The notes under the pieces were generated by a model that was not told the origin of the DNA, did not search any database, and saw only the letters and a program-made list of their open reading frames with translations. DNA of 59,855 nt from assembly GCA_016928975.1 (NCBI GenBank), contig JAFGJR010000032.1, positions 1-59,855 of the forward strand, in the 5' to 3' direction. This stretch comes from Sedimentisphaerales bacterium (GTDB lineage Bacteria > Planctomycetota > Phycisphaerae > Sedimentisphaerales > SG8-4). The position numbers and the translations under genes were made by a program. Shown piece after piece: positions 1 to 8,286 of this stretch. Position 1 is the stretch's first letter. Each line of letters starts with the position of its first letter.

Positions 1-73
<73 letters not shown>

Positions 74-140
74 GGGATTACTAGAACCCGGTCCTGCCTA
101 TAGGCGGAACCGTGAGTAGTCAGGCACCTTCGCTGCTCAA

Positions 141-203
141 GGCTCACTGTCACTTGTTGAGGATATCTAAGCCCGGTTTTCGGACCGGGCTTTCTTTTTG
201 CGC
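141..203 (+). repeat. 63-bp direct repeat, copy 1 (post-16S terminator block)
   Basis: This block starts at GGCTCACTGTCACTTGTT and runs through the rRNA terminator. It recurs at 1203-1265 in the same orientation with about three mismatches. The two copies bracket the toxin-antitoxin module and its repeats, 1062 bp apart. The rest of 73-390 holds no gene, only this block and a dispersed intergenic repeat. Confidence 0.9.
169..199 (+). terminator. Rho-independent terminator after 16S rRNA
   Basis: The stem is AAGCCCGGT (169-177) pairing with ACCGGGCTT (184-192) around a 6-nt loop, followed by TCTTTTT. It sits about 100 nt past the rRNA end, where the primary rRNA transcript would be expected to stop. 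It explains why no downstream rRNA gene is linked. Confidence 0.93.
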
Positions 204-210
204 CCCCCTT

Positions 211-297
211 CCCTGTCATTCCTGCGGAGCTTGTCCTCGACCTGATCGAGGAGCAGGAATCCACTCCTGTCATTGCGAGCGCAGCGCGGCAATCTTG
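211..297 (+). repeat. Dispersed intergenic repeat
   Basis: CCTGTCATTCCTGCGGAGC, a GTCCTCGACC...GATCGAGGA near-palindrome and CATTGCGAGCGCAGCGCGGC make up a composite repeat often seen between genes in bacterial genomes. Related copies occur in this window at about 911-985 (same strand) and 7931-8060 (opposite strand). No coding capacity is apparent. Confidence 0.75.
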
Positions 298-390
298 CTT
301 CCGTGCCATTCCCTGCCCATGGCCGCGAAAAACGCCGGGTATCGTCGATTCCCCTTGCCTTTTGGGGTGAACCGGGACACAATTTGGGCA

Positions 391-687
391 ATGATCGAGT
401 TCGAATGGGATCCTGAGAAAGCCAAGGCCAATCGCTCGAGACATCGGATCAGTTTCGGCGAAGCGGCCACGGCCTTGCGCGATCCGTTGGGCATCACTGT
501 GTTCGACCCCGATCACTCACAGGATGAAGATCGTTATCTCACTGTCGGCATGTCGGACCGCGGTCGAGCGATGATAGTCGCCCATACGGACCGTGGCGAC
601 AGAATCCGCATTATCAGTGCGCGGGAGTTGACCCGTACCGAGCGAGAGCATTATGAAGAAGAAATCCGCAGAAGGCAGGAACGATGA
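391..687 (+). CDS. brnT: BrnT family type II toxin (98 aa)
   Basis: This is a predicted BrnT-like toxin, a RelE-fold ribonuclease that cleaves RNA and arrests growth until held by its antitoxin. The protein begins IEFEWDPEKAKANRSRHRI and carries F-x-EA near residue 20, RYLTVG near 50 and RIISARELTRTEREHYEE at the C-terminus, the usual BrnT landmarks. I chose ATG 391 because the family starts with F-x-W-D-x-x-K at its N-terminus; the longer upstream reading runs through repeats. The stop overlaps the next gene by 35 nt, a layout typical of toxin-antitoxin pairs. Toxin-first order also matches brnTA. Confidence 0.88.
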   Translation: MIEFEWDPEKAKANRSRHRISFGEAATALRDPLGITVFDPDHSQDEDRYLTVGMSDRGRAMIVAHTDRGDRIRIISARELTRTEREHYEEEIRRRQER

Positions 688-901
688 CCTCCGCCCGCAA
701 TATGACTTGGGCGAGCTGCTCAAGACGGGCGTGCAGGGCAAATACGCCGAGAGATACCGCCAGGGGACAAATCTCGTGTTCCTGGCTCCCGACGTGGCCG
801 ACGCCTTTCCCTCGGCCGAAGCTGTCAATGAGACCTTGCGCCTGGTCCTCCAACTGACCAAGCTGCGTGCCAAAGGCAGGAAACCAGTCAGGAAGTCATG
901 A
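653..901 (+). CDS. Antitoxin partner of BrnT (82 aa)
   Basis: This small basic protein probably neutralises the upstream BrnT and represses the shared promoter. It begins MKKKSAEGRNDDLRPQYDL and contains GKYAERYRQGTNLVFLAPDV then F-P-x-x-EAVNETLR, a pattern found in many small antitoxins adjacent to BrnT, HigB or RelE toxins. The C-terminal half would form the ribbon-helix-helix-like DNA-binding part. It starts inside the toxin gene, in another frame, so translation is likely coupled. The exact antitoxin family is not certain, so I give no symbol. Confidence 0.82.
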   Translation: MKKKSAEGRNDDLRPQYDLGELLKTGVQGKYAERYRQGTNLVFLAPDVADAFPSAEAVNETLRLVLQLTKLRAKGRKPVRKS

Positions 902-910
902 CGGCCATCT

Positions 911-1160
911 CGGCCCCCTTCCCTGTCCTTCCCGCGAAGCCTGTCCTCGACCGGATCGAGGAGCGGCAATCCAGGTGTTCTCACGCAGAGAACTGAAAGG
1001 AAGAAGGTAGGAGCCAACCGACGCTGGCCCCTGACACCCGATCTCCGACCCCTGTTCCTCAATCCGCAATCGGACGGGCCTGCCCGTCCTCCTGCCCCAA
1101 TCATCAATCGTAAATCGGGGCTTCTTTTTTCCACAAGACTGGCTTTCCTGGCACCGCTTG
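911..1160. repeat. Cluster of dispersed intergenic repeats, left side of the R-M operon
   Basis: This stretch holds no convincing gene. It contains a second copy of the CCCTTCCCTGTCCTTCC...GTCCTCGACC...GATCGAGGAG repeat (about 911-985). At 1028-1054 there is an element whose reverse complement matches the doubled GGGGATCGGG-TGTCAGGG element at 7790-7890. The same families therefore lie on both sides of the restriction operon, in opposite orientation. Confidence 0.7.
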
Positions 1161-1202
1161 TCACCTGTCACATATCACTTCCCACTGCGGCCCCCGCCGC
1201 TT

Positions 1203-1265
1203 GGCTCACTGTCACTTGTTTTGGATATCTAAGCCCGGTCTTCGGACCGGGCTTTCTTTTTGCGC
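1203..1265 (+). repeat. 63-bp direct repeat, copy 2 (duplicated rRNA terminator)
   Basis: This is a near-identical second copy of 141-203, including the hairpin at 1231-1254 and the T-rich run after it. On the plus strand it would terminate transcription from the toxin-antitoxin pair. It lies 11 bp from the stop codon of the convergent res gene. Read from the minus strand the hairpin has no U-tract, so it is a poor terminator for res. Confidence 0.88.
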
Positions 1266-1276
1266 TCCGCTTGTGC

Positions 1277-4087
1277 TTACTCCATAGCAGGGGACGCGAT
1301 AAGGTCGGGTAGATCGGAGGGATTCTGCGAAACGGACCACGACCATGCCCCGAAGCCAGCGTGTGCATTCACCGCTTTGACCCATTCATCGAGAAAGGCC
1401 CGCTTGGTCCTATCCTGCTCAGTGTCCTGTCCCTTCGTCTCAAGGATCAGGAACGTGCCGTTCGCCAGCCGGATCAGGAAATCGGGCCGGTACTTCCGTA
1501 TGACGCCGCGATAGGTGTAGAGCACCTCAAAACCCAGGTGGTCATTCTTCGCCCAAGCTGCCACGTTCTCGTTGCGGTCAAGCTGGAACGCTTCGCTGGC
1601 TTCCCACGTGCTATCGAAGACGCAGAAGTTGATATGAGACCGCTCTGTAAACTCGCACGGCCTGCCCGTGTACCACGTTCGCATATCGCCCGTAGAACGA
1701 ATCGGCCGGTCATTGTCGAAGACCGGCTCAAGGGTCTCCACGTTGTCAGGCCGGATAGCATCGGCGATATGTTGAACCACCCGGTTCATGTTCAGGGTGA
1801 TGACGATGCGCTTCCTCAGTTCGTCCTGGTGAAAGAGGGAAGGCGAAACCCGAATCTTGCCGCTTTCGATGAACTGCTCTACAATCCGAAACAATTGTGC
1901 CAGCAGTGCTTCCTTGCTGCCCTTCCAGTTCTTCTGCATTTTCTCATAGTTGTCAAGAGCAACGCGAAACACGATCCGTTGCATCCTGTTCTCGCGGCCG
2001 AGTCGCTCCAGATCGATAGCCGTGATCTTCGTCACATCGGGCTTGCCTTCTACTATTGGGGCCATTTCCGCCAACTGCGCGGTCTCAAAAGCATTCAGTT
2101 CCAAGGGCTTGACCGTCTTGAAATCAAGCGAAAGACGCGGCCGGAACACGCTGTCTATCCGGATGATATTCGGCCAGCGAATCTCGAATTGCCTCTTCTC
2201 CGCGACCGGCTCAATCGCCGTCTTCGGTGGCGGTGGCGGCGGTGGCGGTCCGTCCTCTGACTCATGCGGCAAGAACGTGAACGGCACACCGAAGATGTTG
2301 ACGTACTCGGCTTCCATCAGCCCCGTCTTGGGGTTCAACTCATAAGCGGTACGCCGTAAGCCCCGCCCGACAACCTGTTCGCAAAGCAACTGGCTTGTGA
2401 ACGCACGCAAGCCCATGATATGGGTCACTGTCTTGGCGTCCCATCCCTCGGAGAGCATCCCGACAGAAATCACGTTCTGAACGAACTCCCCATGCTTGCC
2501 TCTCTGCCCTACGGTATCGACGATCTGCCTGAGCAGTTCCGCCATTTTCTGTTTCGTCAGCTTCTTTGTTGGCTGCGCTTCTTCCTCTGCGTCCTCACCC
2601 GGCTCGACCTGGATAGCCAGCGCCTCTTCTTTTGCTTCGGCTTCGTCCAACACTTTCGAGTCGATATGCAACGTTCGCTCCGGATTGCACAACTCACTGA
2701 TTTCGACTTTCTTATGGTCGAAGGCATACTTGATCCGCGCTGCTGTGTGGGTCGTGTTGGCAACGGTTATCATCACAGGCGGTGTGGTGCGGCCCACCTT
2801 CTCCCACTGCTCGGCGGTTTCTTTCCAGTCCGTTCCGAGAAGGTAGTACCCATTGATCACAAGGTCCGGGAGTGGCTCTTCCGGCTCGGCCTTACGGATG
2901 ATGTCGGCGCTCACCGTTGGGTCTCGGTATATGTGATAGAGCTTGGACTTGTAGGTCTTGGCGTCCGGCAGAGCATCGTCTCGGACCACCACGCGCGGAG
3001 TCTTCACAAGCCCCGATTCGATAGCATCGTTCAAGCCAAAGTCACTGACTACCCATCCGAATAATGCTTCCTCAGAACTCTTCTTGCCGGACGGGGTAAA
3101 CGGCGTTGCCGAGAAGTCAAAGCAGTTCAAAATCGCACGCGCCTGATGGATTCGATCCAGACCGCCTATCCAGACAGTCGCTTCTTCGGCGCTGTCCTTC
3201 ATGTCTCGCTGTCTCAGGTATTTGCCGATGGACTCGACATTGATCCGCCAGGCGTGGTGGGCTTCATCATTTATCACCACGATGTTCCGTGCATTCGCCA
3301 TATCGCCCAGGACTTCGCGCACGTAGGCTTCGTTGCTCTTGACGCCTCTCTTATCGACGCCGCGTCTCTTGGCAAGCTGCTCTTCGGTATCCCAGCTTAG
3401 CGTGTGCCAGTTGTGAATGATGATCTTGCCCTGTCTGAGCTTCTCAATCAGGCCAGCCGGGACAAGATTGAACTCATCGTAGTAATTCCCTGCGCCGAAG
3501 GGCTGTAGCACCTGCAAGCGGCTTTTGACCGTCAAGCCGGGTGCAATCACGAGAACGTTCTTGGAGAATCGCGTGTCTTGCGGATATGTCACCTTGTTCA
3601 AGACCTGCCACGCGATGAGCATGGCCATAACGACGGTCTTGCCGGACCCGGTAGCCATCTTGGCGCACAGCCGGACGAAATCCCCGCCGTCTTTCGGCAC
3701 GTCGATTCCCACCTTCTCAGAACCAGGCCCTTCAATCAGCCAGATCAACGTTTCTATCGCTTCCAACTGGCAGAAGAAGAGCGGATACTGCCTCTCCTCG
3801 ATGCTTCGCCAGTGTTCGAGCAGTCTCTTGGTGATGCCCGTGATACCCGGATAGCCCGCCTCTCGCCACGCCTTCACGCGGGGCCGGATTTTGTTCACGA
3901 GCGGCAGCTCGACGAACACGCCAGGATCATCGAAGTCTTGCGAGTCCGGTGTCGCCACCACGTAACCTGCAGGCCGGCGGCCTTCTCTCTTGTCGAAGGT
4001 CCGCGTCTGTCTGTCGTAGTGCCAGTGGCACTTCGGCTCCTCGTAAGGCGAGTTGACGATCAAATGGTCTATCGTAGTACGGCTCAC
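1277..4087 (-). CDS. res: Type III restriction enzyme, Res subunit (936 aa)
   Basis: This is the ATP-dependent translocating endonuclease subunit of a type III restriction-modification system; with Mod it cuts DNA carrying unmethylated sites. It has a superfamily-2 helicase core: Walker A ATGSGKT at about 145-151, DEAH in VINDEAHHAW at 274-277, SAT in FDFSATPF near 326, and a late EGWDAKTV...QVVGRGLRR motif. The C-terminal PDFLIRLANGTFLILETKG is a PD-(D/E)xK nuclease motif. A run of eight prolines precedes the C-terminal third. The start is GTG at 4087, whose last bases form the TGA of the upstream dinD (GTGA overlap). It is the last gene of mod-dinD-res and appears intact. Confidence 0.93.
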   Translation of the reverse strand: MSRTTIDHLIVNSPYEEPKCHWHYDRQTRTFDKREGRRPAGYVVATPDSQDFDDPGVFVELPLVNKIRPRVKAWREAGYPGITGITKRLLEHWRSIEERQYPLFFCQLEAIETLIWLIEGPGSEKVGIDVPKDGGDFVRLCAKMATGSGKTVVMAMLIAWQVLNKVTYPQDTRFSKNVLVIAPGLTVKSRLQVLQPFGAGNYYDEFNLVPAGLIEKLRQGKIIIHNWHTLSWDTEEQLAKRRGVDKRGVKSNEAYVREVLGDMANARNIVVINDEAHHAWRINVESIGKYLRQRDMKDSAEEATVWIGGLDRIHQARAILNCFDFSATPFTPSGKKSSEEALFGWVVSDFGLNDAIESGLVKTPRVVVRDDALPDAKTYKSKLYHIYRDPTVSADIIRKAEPEEPLPDLVINGYYLLGTDWKETAEQWEKVGRTTPPVMITVANTTHTAARIKYAFDHKKVEISELCNPERTLHIDSKVLDEAEAKEEALAIQVEPGEDAEEEAQPTKKLTKQKMAELLRQIVDTVGQRGKHGEFVQNVISVGMLSEGWDAKTVTHIMGLRAFTSQLLCEQVVGRGLRRTAYELNPKTGLMEAEYVNIFGVPFTFLPHESEDGPPPPPPPPKTAIEPVAEKRQFEIRWPNIIRIDSVFRPRLSLDFKTVKPLELNAFETAQLAEMAPIVEGKPDVTKITAIDLERLGRENRMQRIVFRVALDNYEKMQKNWKGSKEALLAQLFRIVEQFIESGKIRVSPSLFHQDELRKRIVITLNMNRVVQHIADAIRPDNVETLEPVFDNDRPIRSTGDMRTWYTGRPCEFTERSHINFCVFDSTWEASEAFQLDRNENVAAWAKNDHLGFEVLYTYRGVIRKYRPDFLIRLANGTFLILETKGQDTEQDRTKRAFLDEWVKAVNAHAGFGAWSWSVSQNPSDLPDLIASPAME

Positions 4088-4974
4088 TTGGTCTCTTCTC
4101 CCTCGCCGAGACCCTTGGCGTCGGGTCCGTCGAGTTCCAGGTGCGGCGTCGACTCCTTCAGTCTCTTTTCGACCTGCTTGATGGGCTCGGCGGGAGCCAG
4201 GCTCTCGGGCATGGTGCCACCGATGCGTTGGATCGCTTGGCGCACCTCTTTGCCGACTTGCCGGTGAGTGTCAATCGCTCGTTGTTGGCCCTTGATGCCC
4301 TCTTTGGCCAGCTTTTCGCGTGTCTGGGTCATACGGAACTGGTTGGCCGCCAGCTCGGTTGTCCCCATGCGGTCCAGGAGGTTCTCGCTGCCTGCAATGC
4401 GCTTACGAGCCTTGATCTGCTCGCTGCCCAGCCCGCCGTACAGACCTTTGTAGCCCGCGTCGTGGAAGACGCCGAACATCGCGCTTTGCACGCCGGCGTT
4501 TCGTGCGGCGCCCGACAACGCTTTGAACTCCTCCGTCGTCTGCTTGCGCAAGTCCAGCCGCTCCATGTCCCGCAGGCGAGCATCGCTGAGCTCCTGGCGG
4601 CGGGTCTGGATCGCGAAGTACTTCTGAGCAAGGGCAATCTCCGGCTTGCGAGGATCGCCGTTCTGGGCAATCAGGTAGCAGGCGAAACGAGACAGCGAGT
4701 AGTCATCCACGTCCCGCTGTCCGCCCTTGCCCAGAACGATCATTTTGCGCGCGCGCGCAAAATGATGCTCCGGATCGTTACCCGATTGCTGGCAAGAGGT
4801 TATGGCCTTGGCGACCGCTTTCTCAAAGCTGCGCCAATGGTTGTAGCCCAGAAGCGGCTGGAGGTCGCGAGCGCTCCAGTATTCCGCGCCATGCTGGTTG
4901 ACAAGCTTCAACTGCTCGAAGCCCGTGTCTTCAGAGCGCCGGCGAACAGGTACGGGAAGGTTCTCTTCAACCAT
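4084..4974 (-). CDS. dinD: DinD-like DNA-damage-inducible protein (296 aa)
   Basis: This gene resembles DinD of Escherichia coli, an SOS-induced protein reported to inhibit RecA filament activity. Visible landmarks are FEQLKLVNQHGAEYWSARDL, LLGYNHWRSFEKAVAKA, DYSLSRFACYLIAQNGD, then FAIQTRRQEL and the basic helical second half. The first 100 residues fit the BRO-N/antirepressor-like fold. It lies between mod and res: 13 nt after mod and overlapping res by 4 nt, so it is part of the operon. That position suggests a role tied to breaks made by the restriction enzyme, which is inference. A 28-bp perfect palindrome lies inside the gene and encodes the FARARKM stretch. Confidence 0.88.
   Translation of the reverse strand: MVEENLPVPVRRRSEDTGFEQLKLVNQHGAEYWSARDLQPLLGYNHWRSFEKAVAKAITSCQQSGNDPEHHFARARKMIVLGKGGQRDVDDYSLSRFACYLIAQNGDPRKPEIALAQKYFAIQTRRQELSDARLRDMERLDLRKQTTEEFKALSGAARNAGVQSAMFGVFHDAGYKGLYGGLGSEQIKARKRIAGSENLLDRMGTTELAANQFRMTQTREKLAKEGIKGQQRAIDTHRQVGKEVRQAIQRIGGTMPESLAPAEPIKQVEKRLKESTPHLELDGPDAKGLGEGEETK
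4739..4766. repeat. 28-bp perfect palindrome inside dinD
   Basis: The centre is alternating GCGCGCGCGC, flanked by symmetric CATTTT...AAAATG arms and one more AT on each side; every base pairs. It lies within the coding sequence and encodes HHFARARKM. The uninterrupted purine-pyrimidine alternation could adopt Z-DNA or a cruciform. It might equally be a protein-binding site. Confidence 0.9.
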
Positions 4975-4987
4975 AAAGGGTGCTCCC

Positions 4988-7612
4988 TCAATCTCGTAAG
5001 TCCACGATCTTCAAGCTCTCGATCCCCCTGTCGTCGATGATCTTGACCGCTGCCCGCTTGTTCTCCCCCGCATCGAACGGCAAGGATACCGTCCCCCGGT
5101 ACGCCTCGATCAGGTCCTCGTCAATCTCGGCTTTCAGGTTCTTCGCCAGTCTCGCCCAGCCATCTTTCTCGCCTGCCATCGGGAAGAAGACCTGCCTTGG
5201 GAACAGACTTCTGCCGTCGTAATCCGTATCCAGCAACCACATGGCGATATTGCCGGTCCCGCCCGATTCGAGATTGCCCGTTCGCGTGTTGAAGTAATCG
5301 AACCCAAGCATTTCGACCTTGTACTTGCCCTTGTCATCCCCTTGCGTGATTCTGTGGAGCTTCACGTCCGGCTGGCCGATCAGCCAGAAGCTCTCGTTGC
5401 TGGCCCGCTTCTTCTTCAAGTCGTCTGTGAGCAAGTCTTCGGTCATCTTGACTTTCAGCAACGTCACACCCGGCCAGTTCGTCTCATCGATATCCTTGGC
5501 CGCTTCCGGGTCGAATTCAAACGCCGCAAACAGAACGATCTTCGGCTTGGGAACCAAGTGCTCCGCTTCCTCAAGGGCCAAGGCCACCTGTCTTTGCTCA
5601 AGCGGCGCATGTTCAGGGCCAAAGGATATGACCACTCTCTCAGGCTTGTCACCTTTGGTCTCCGCATCGGCATGAAGCAGACGCGTCCCGCCCATCGGCT
5701 CGACTCTTGAGAATTCCATCCTCTGGCCGCCTTTACCCCGAATACCTGTCTTGAATAGTTCATCCCGCCATTCGGATTGACGCAGGGTCTCTCCGGAACG
5801 CACGATGGACAAGTCGCCCGCCGGCGCTTCTCCGACCTCATCTAACGGCTTGACCATTGGAGCTGGTACCGCCTCAACCGTGAACGGCCCCGTCACACGC
5901 GTCCTCGAATTGTCCACATGCGGCTGATCATGAAGCGTCTCCTCGCCCGGCGGTTCGCTGGTGGCAACCGATTTCAAGGTGACATGAGGTGCCGTATCGT
6001 ACTTGAAACCACTCCCAACACCTTCAGAAGGATGTGCAAGTTCGTAGTAGTCGAACAGAGCTGCCATAAGCCGCTGCTTAGCCAGCGAGACCGCTATACG
6101 CGATGTATCACACGTAATCCAACGTCTGCCCCACTGCTCGGCAACATAAGCCGTGGTCCCACCGCCGCAGGTTGGATCGAGGACCAAGTCACCAGGCTGC
6201 GTCGCCATCAGAAGACACCGTTGAATGACCTTCTCTGAAGTCTGCACAACGTATGTTGCTCGGTAGGCGCCTTCTGTATCAGTCCAGAAGTTGGTGAGTC
6301 GCGTTATAGGATAGTCATCGAAATATAGGACATAGGTAAGCGCACTGGCTGTCTCATACAGTCTCTTAGCCTTCTTGAGGTTATCCATACCCTCCTTGTT
6401 GGTTCGCCAACTCTTCCCAGCGCCTGGTCGATACCAAGTGCCGTTAAACTCATACTCAAAATCCCCCGTGGCGAAATAGCCGCTCGGCCTCAAGTCAAGG
6501 GGGATGAACACCCGACTGCCTAGAGGGATCAAGTCTGGTGATTCCTTTTCCTCGGCTGTCATTGTCCTGCGACTTCCATCAGGCAGCTCTATATAACTCC
6601 AATGTAGGTCCCCTTTCCAGTGCTTTTGGATGAAGAGGGGATTGAATCTAATTCTTTGTATGTCTCTACCGTACCAGAGTATGTGGTCTCCTATCGTTTC
6701 GAGGAGCCTTGTGTTGCCCATTGTCATTTTCTTCGTCTTGTACGTAATCATGCAGACGAAGTTGGCGTTCCCGAATACATCATCGATAACAGATTTCACA
6801 CGGTGTGCATTCTCATCGGAAATCTGGACGAAACAGGAGCCGGATTCACTGAGCAATTCTCTTGCTATGAGTAACCGATCCCGGAGGTACGTGAGGTATG
6901 AGTGAATCCCGAGTTCCCATGTGTCGCGGAAAGCCCTTATCATTTCCGGTTCTTGTGTAAGGTCTTCATCTTTGCCATCCTGAACACTTCGCTTGTTCAC
7001 AAATGGCTGGAAATTGGAGTTGTAGTTGACGCTATAGGGCGGATCGATGTAGACCATCTGGACCTGTCCGGCCATGCCCTCTTTTTCCAGCAGGCTGTTC
7101 ATCACGAGCAGGCTGTCACCCGCAATCAGCCGGTTCTTCCAGCCGTGGGAGTGTTGATAGAATTCGATGGCTTCGCGAAGCGGTCGTTCTTCGTCGATGA
7201 AGCCGAACCAGCCTTGCTGTTGCTGGCCATTCTTCTTCCTGACCGCCTCGATGATCGTCTTGGGGTCAATGCGCTCATGGACGTGCAGGGAAACGGTGGG
7301 GACTTCAAACGAAGTCCGTTCGGCCTTGCCCGCCCAATTCAGATAAGGCTCCTGTCGCTTCTTCAATTCGGCCAGCGCGGCTTTGGCGTCTTCGGCAGTC
7401 TCGGCAGCCAAGCCGTTGTCGATGATCTTCTCGACTTGGCTCCGCTGCGAATCGAACTGCAAGGCCGGGTCTATGTGCGGGTCGTATCGGTATGTCTTCT
7501 TCTTGCCCGACTCCGGGTCCGTCTCCGGCGTCACCAGTCCCACCGGCGGATTGTTCAACCGCTTCTTGTCCCGATGGTCGTACTGCTCGATAGGCTTCTT
7601 GCCTTTGCTCAT
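4988..7612 (-). CDS. mod: Type III DNA methyltransferase, Mod subunit (874 aa)
   Basis: This is the beta-class N6-adenine methyltransferase that recognises the target for both modification and restriction. The catalytic VQMVYIDPPYSVNYNSN (DPPY at about 190-193) comes before the AdoMet-binding VLDPTCGGGTTAYVAEQWG (about 478-494), the order expected for beta-class Mod enzymes. The target-recognition region lies between them, and its DNA (about 6060-6900) looks more AT-rich than either end. I chose ATG 7612 because MSKGKKPIEQYDHRDKKRLN is the usual N-terminus; an ATG 36 nt upstream in the same frame would add 12 unlikely residues. It is the first gene of the operon with dinD and res. Confidence 0.94.
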   Translation of the reverse strand: MSKGKKPIEQYDHRDKKRLNNPPVGLVTPETDPESGKKKTYRYDPHIDPALQFDSQRSQVEKIIDNGLAAETAEDAKAALAELKKRQEPYLNWAGKAERTSFEVPTVSLHVHERIDPKTIIEAVRKKNGQQQQGWFGFIDEERPLREAIEFYQHSHGWKNRLIAGDSLLVMNSLLEKEGMAGQVQMVYIDPPYSVNYNSNFQPFVNKRSVQDGKDEDLTQEPEMIRAFRDTWELGIHSYLTYLRDRLLIARELLSESGSCFVQISDENAHRVKSVIDDVFGNANFVCMITYKTKKMTMGNTRLLETIGDHILWYGRDIQRIRFNPLFIQKHWKGDLHWSYIELPDGSRRTMTAEEKESPDLIPLGSRVFIPLDLRPSGYFATGDFEYEFNGTWYRPGAGKSWRTNKEGMDNLKKAKRLYETASALTYVLYFDDYPITRLTNFWTDTEGAYRATYVVQTSEKVIQRCLLMATQPGDLVLDPTCGGGTTAYVAEQWGRRWITCDTSRIAVSLAKQRLMAALFDYYELAHPSEGVGSGFKYDTAPHVTLKSVATSEPPGEETLHDQPHVDNSRTRVTGPFTVEAVPAPMVKPLDEVGEAPAGDLSIVRSGETLRQSEWRDELFKTGIRGKGGQRMEFSRVEPMGGTRLLHADAETKGDKPERVVISFGPEHAPLEQRQVALALEEAEHLVPKPKIVLFAAFEFDPEAAKDIDETNWPGVTLLKVKMTEDLLTDDLKKKRASNESFWLIGQPDVKLHRITQGDDKGKYKVEMLGFDYFNTRTGNLESGGTGNIAMWLLDTDYDGRSLFPRQVFFPMAGEKDGWARLAKNLKAEIDEDLIEAYRGTVSLPFDAGENKRAAVKIIDDRGIESLKIVDLRD

Positions 7613-7642
7613 AGTCGTCCCTCGCCCAAAGACCGGACCCAT

Positions 7643-7688
7643 CTGCATTCCATGCAGGATTTATCAGTCAGGAAAGCGGGCCTGTCAA
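7643..7688 (-). promoter_or_regulatory. Predicted promoter and palindrome for mod-dinD-res
   Basis: On the minus strand there is a perfect -35 TTGACA (7688-7683), a 17-nt spacer and a -10-like GATAAA (7665-7660), about 48 nt before the mod start. The palindrome CTGCAT-TCC-ATGCAG at 7643-7657 covers the expected transcription start. Its CTG-N9-CAG form resembles, but does not match, the CTG-N10-CAG LexA box. Confidence 0.6.
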
Positions 7689-7785
7689 GGAAAAACGCGG
7701 CCGTACCCGGCCGTGGCCGGACACGGTCATGCCGGGGGCTCTAACGGGACAGCCGGGGCCTCTGGATTGACTATTGATGGTTGAG

Positions 7786-8165
7786 AAAGCAGGGGTCGGG
7801 GATCGGGGTGTCAGGGATCAGGGCCTTTCCATTGATGATGGAATCTGCGGACGACGAACAGGGATCGGGGATCGGGTGTCAGGGATCAGGCAGTACTTGG
7901 CGTTCTTGGCGTCTCTGCGCGAGGAAAACGAGTGGATTCCCGCCCCCCGATCGGAGCCTGCCCCTGACCAGATCAGGGGTCGAGGGCAAGCTTCGCGGGA
8001 ATGACATGGTTGAAATCTGCGGGAATCGGGAGATTGCCGCGCTGCGCTCGCAATGACATGATCTGCGGATGACAAGAGAACGGATTTTATCTTCCCTCTG
8101 CGATCCTTCGCGACCTCTGCGGTTGAGGAAACCTGGATTCCCGATCAAGTCGGGAATGACATGAC
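7786..8165. repeat. Dispersed intergenic repeats, right side of the R-M operon
   Basis: This gene-free stretch (intergenic 7689-8286) holds two tandem copies of a GGGGATCGGG-TGTCAGGGATCAGG element at 7790-7822 and 7859-7890. After them come TCTCTGCGCGAGG, GTGGATTCCCGCC, GGTCGAGGGCAAGCTTCGCG and GCCGCGCTGCGCTCGCAATGACA at about 7915-8060. These are the families seen at 211-297 and 911-1160, inverted. I see no credible reading frame. Confidence 0.75.
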
Positions 8166-8286
8166 AGTGTGCGGTGCGCACCCTGCAAGATTAGGGTTCA
8201 CCTCCGGTCTACGGGCTATGGTCTTCGGTCTGCGGGTTCTCTTTGGGGAAGTTGAGCCAGGCGAATTCGCCGAAGAGGTCGCGGGC

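Noticed and set aside
112..390. N-terminal extension of the BrnT frame back to 112
   Set aside because: It would translate through the terminator and a dispersed intergenic repeat; the family starts at 391.
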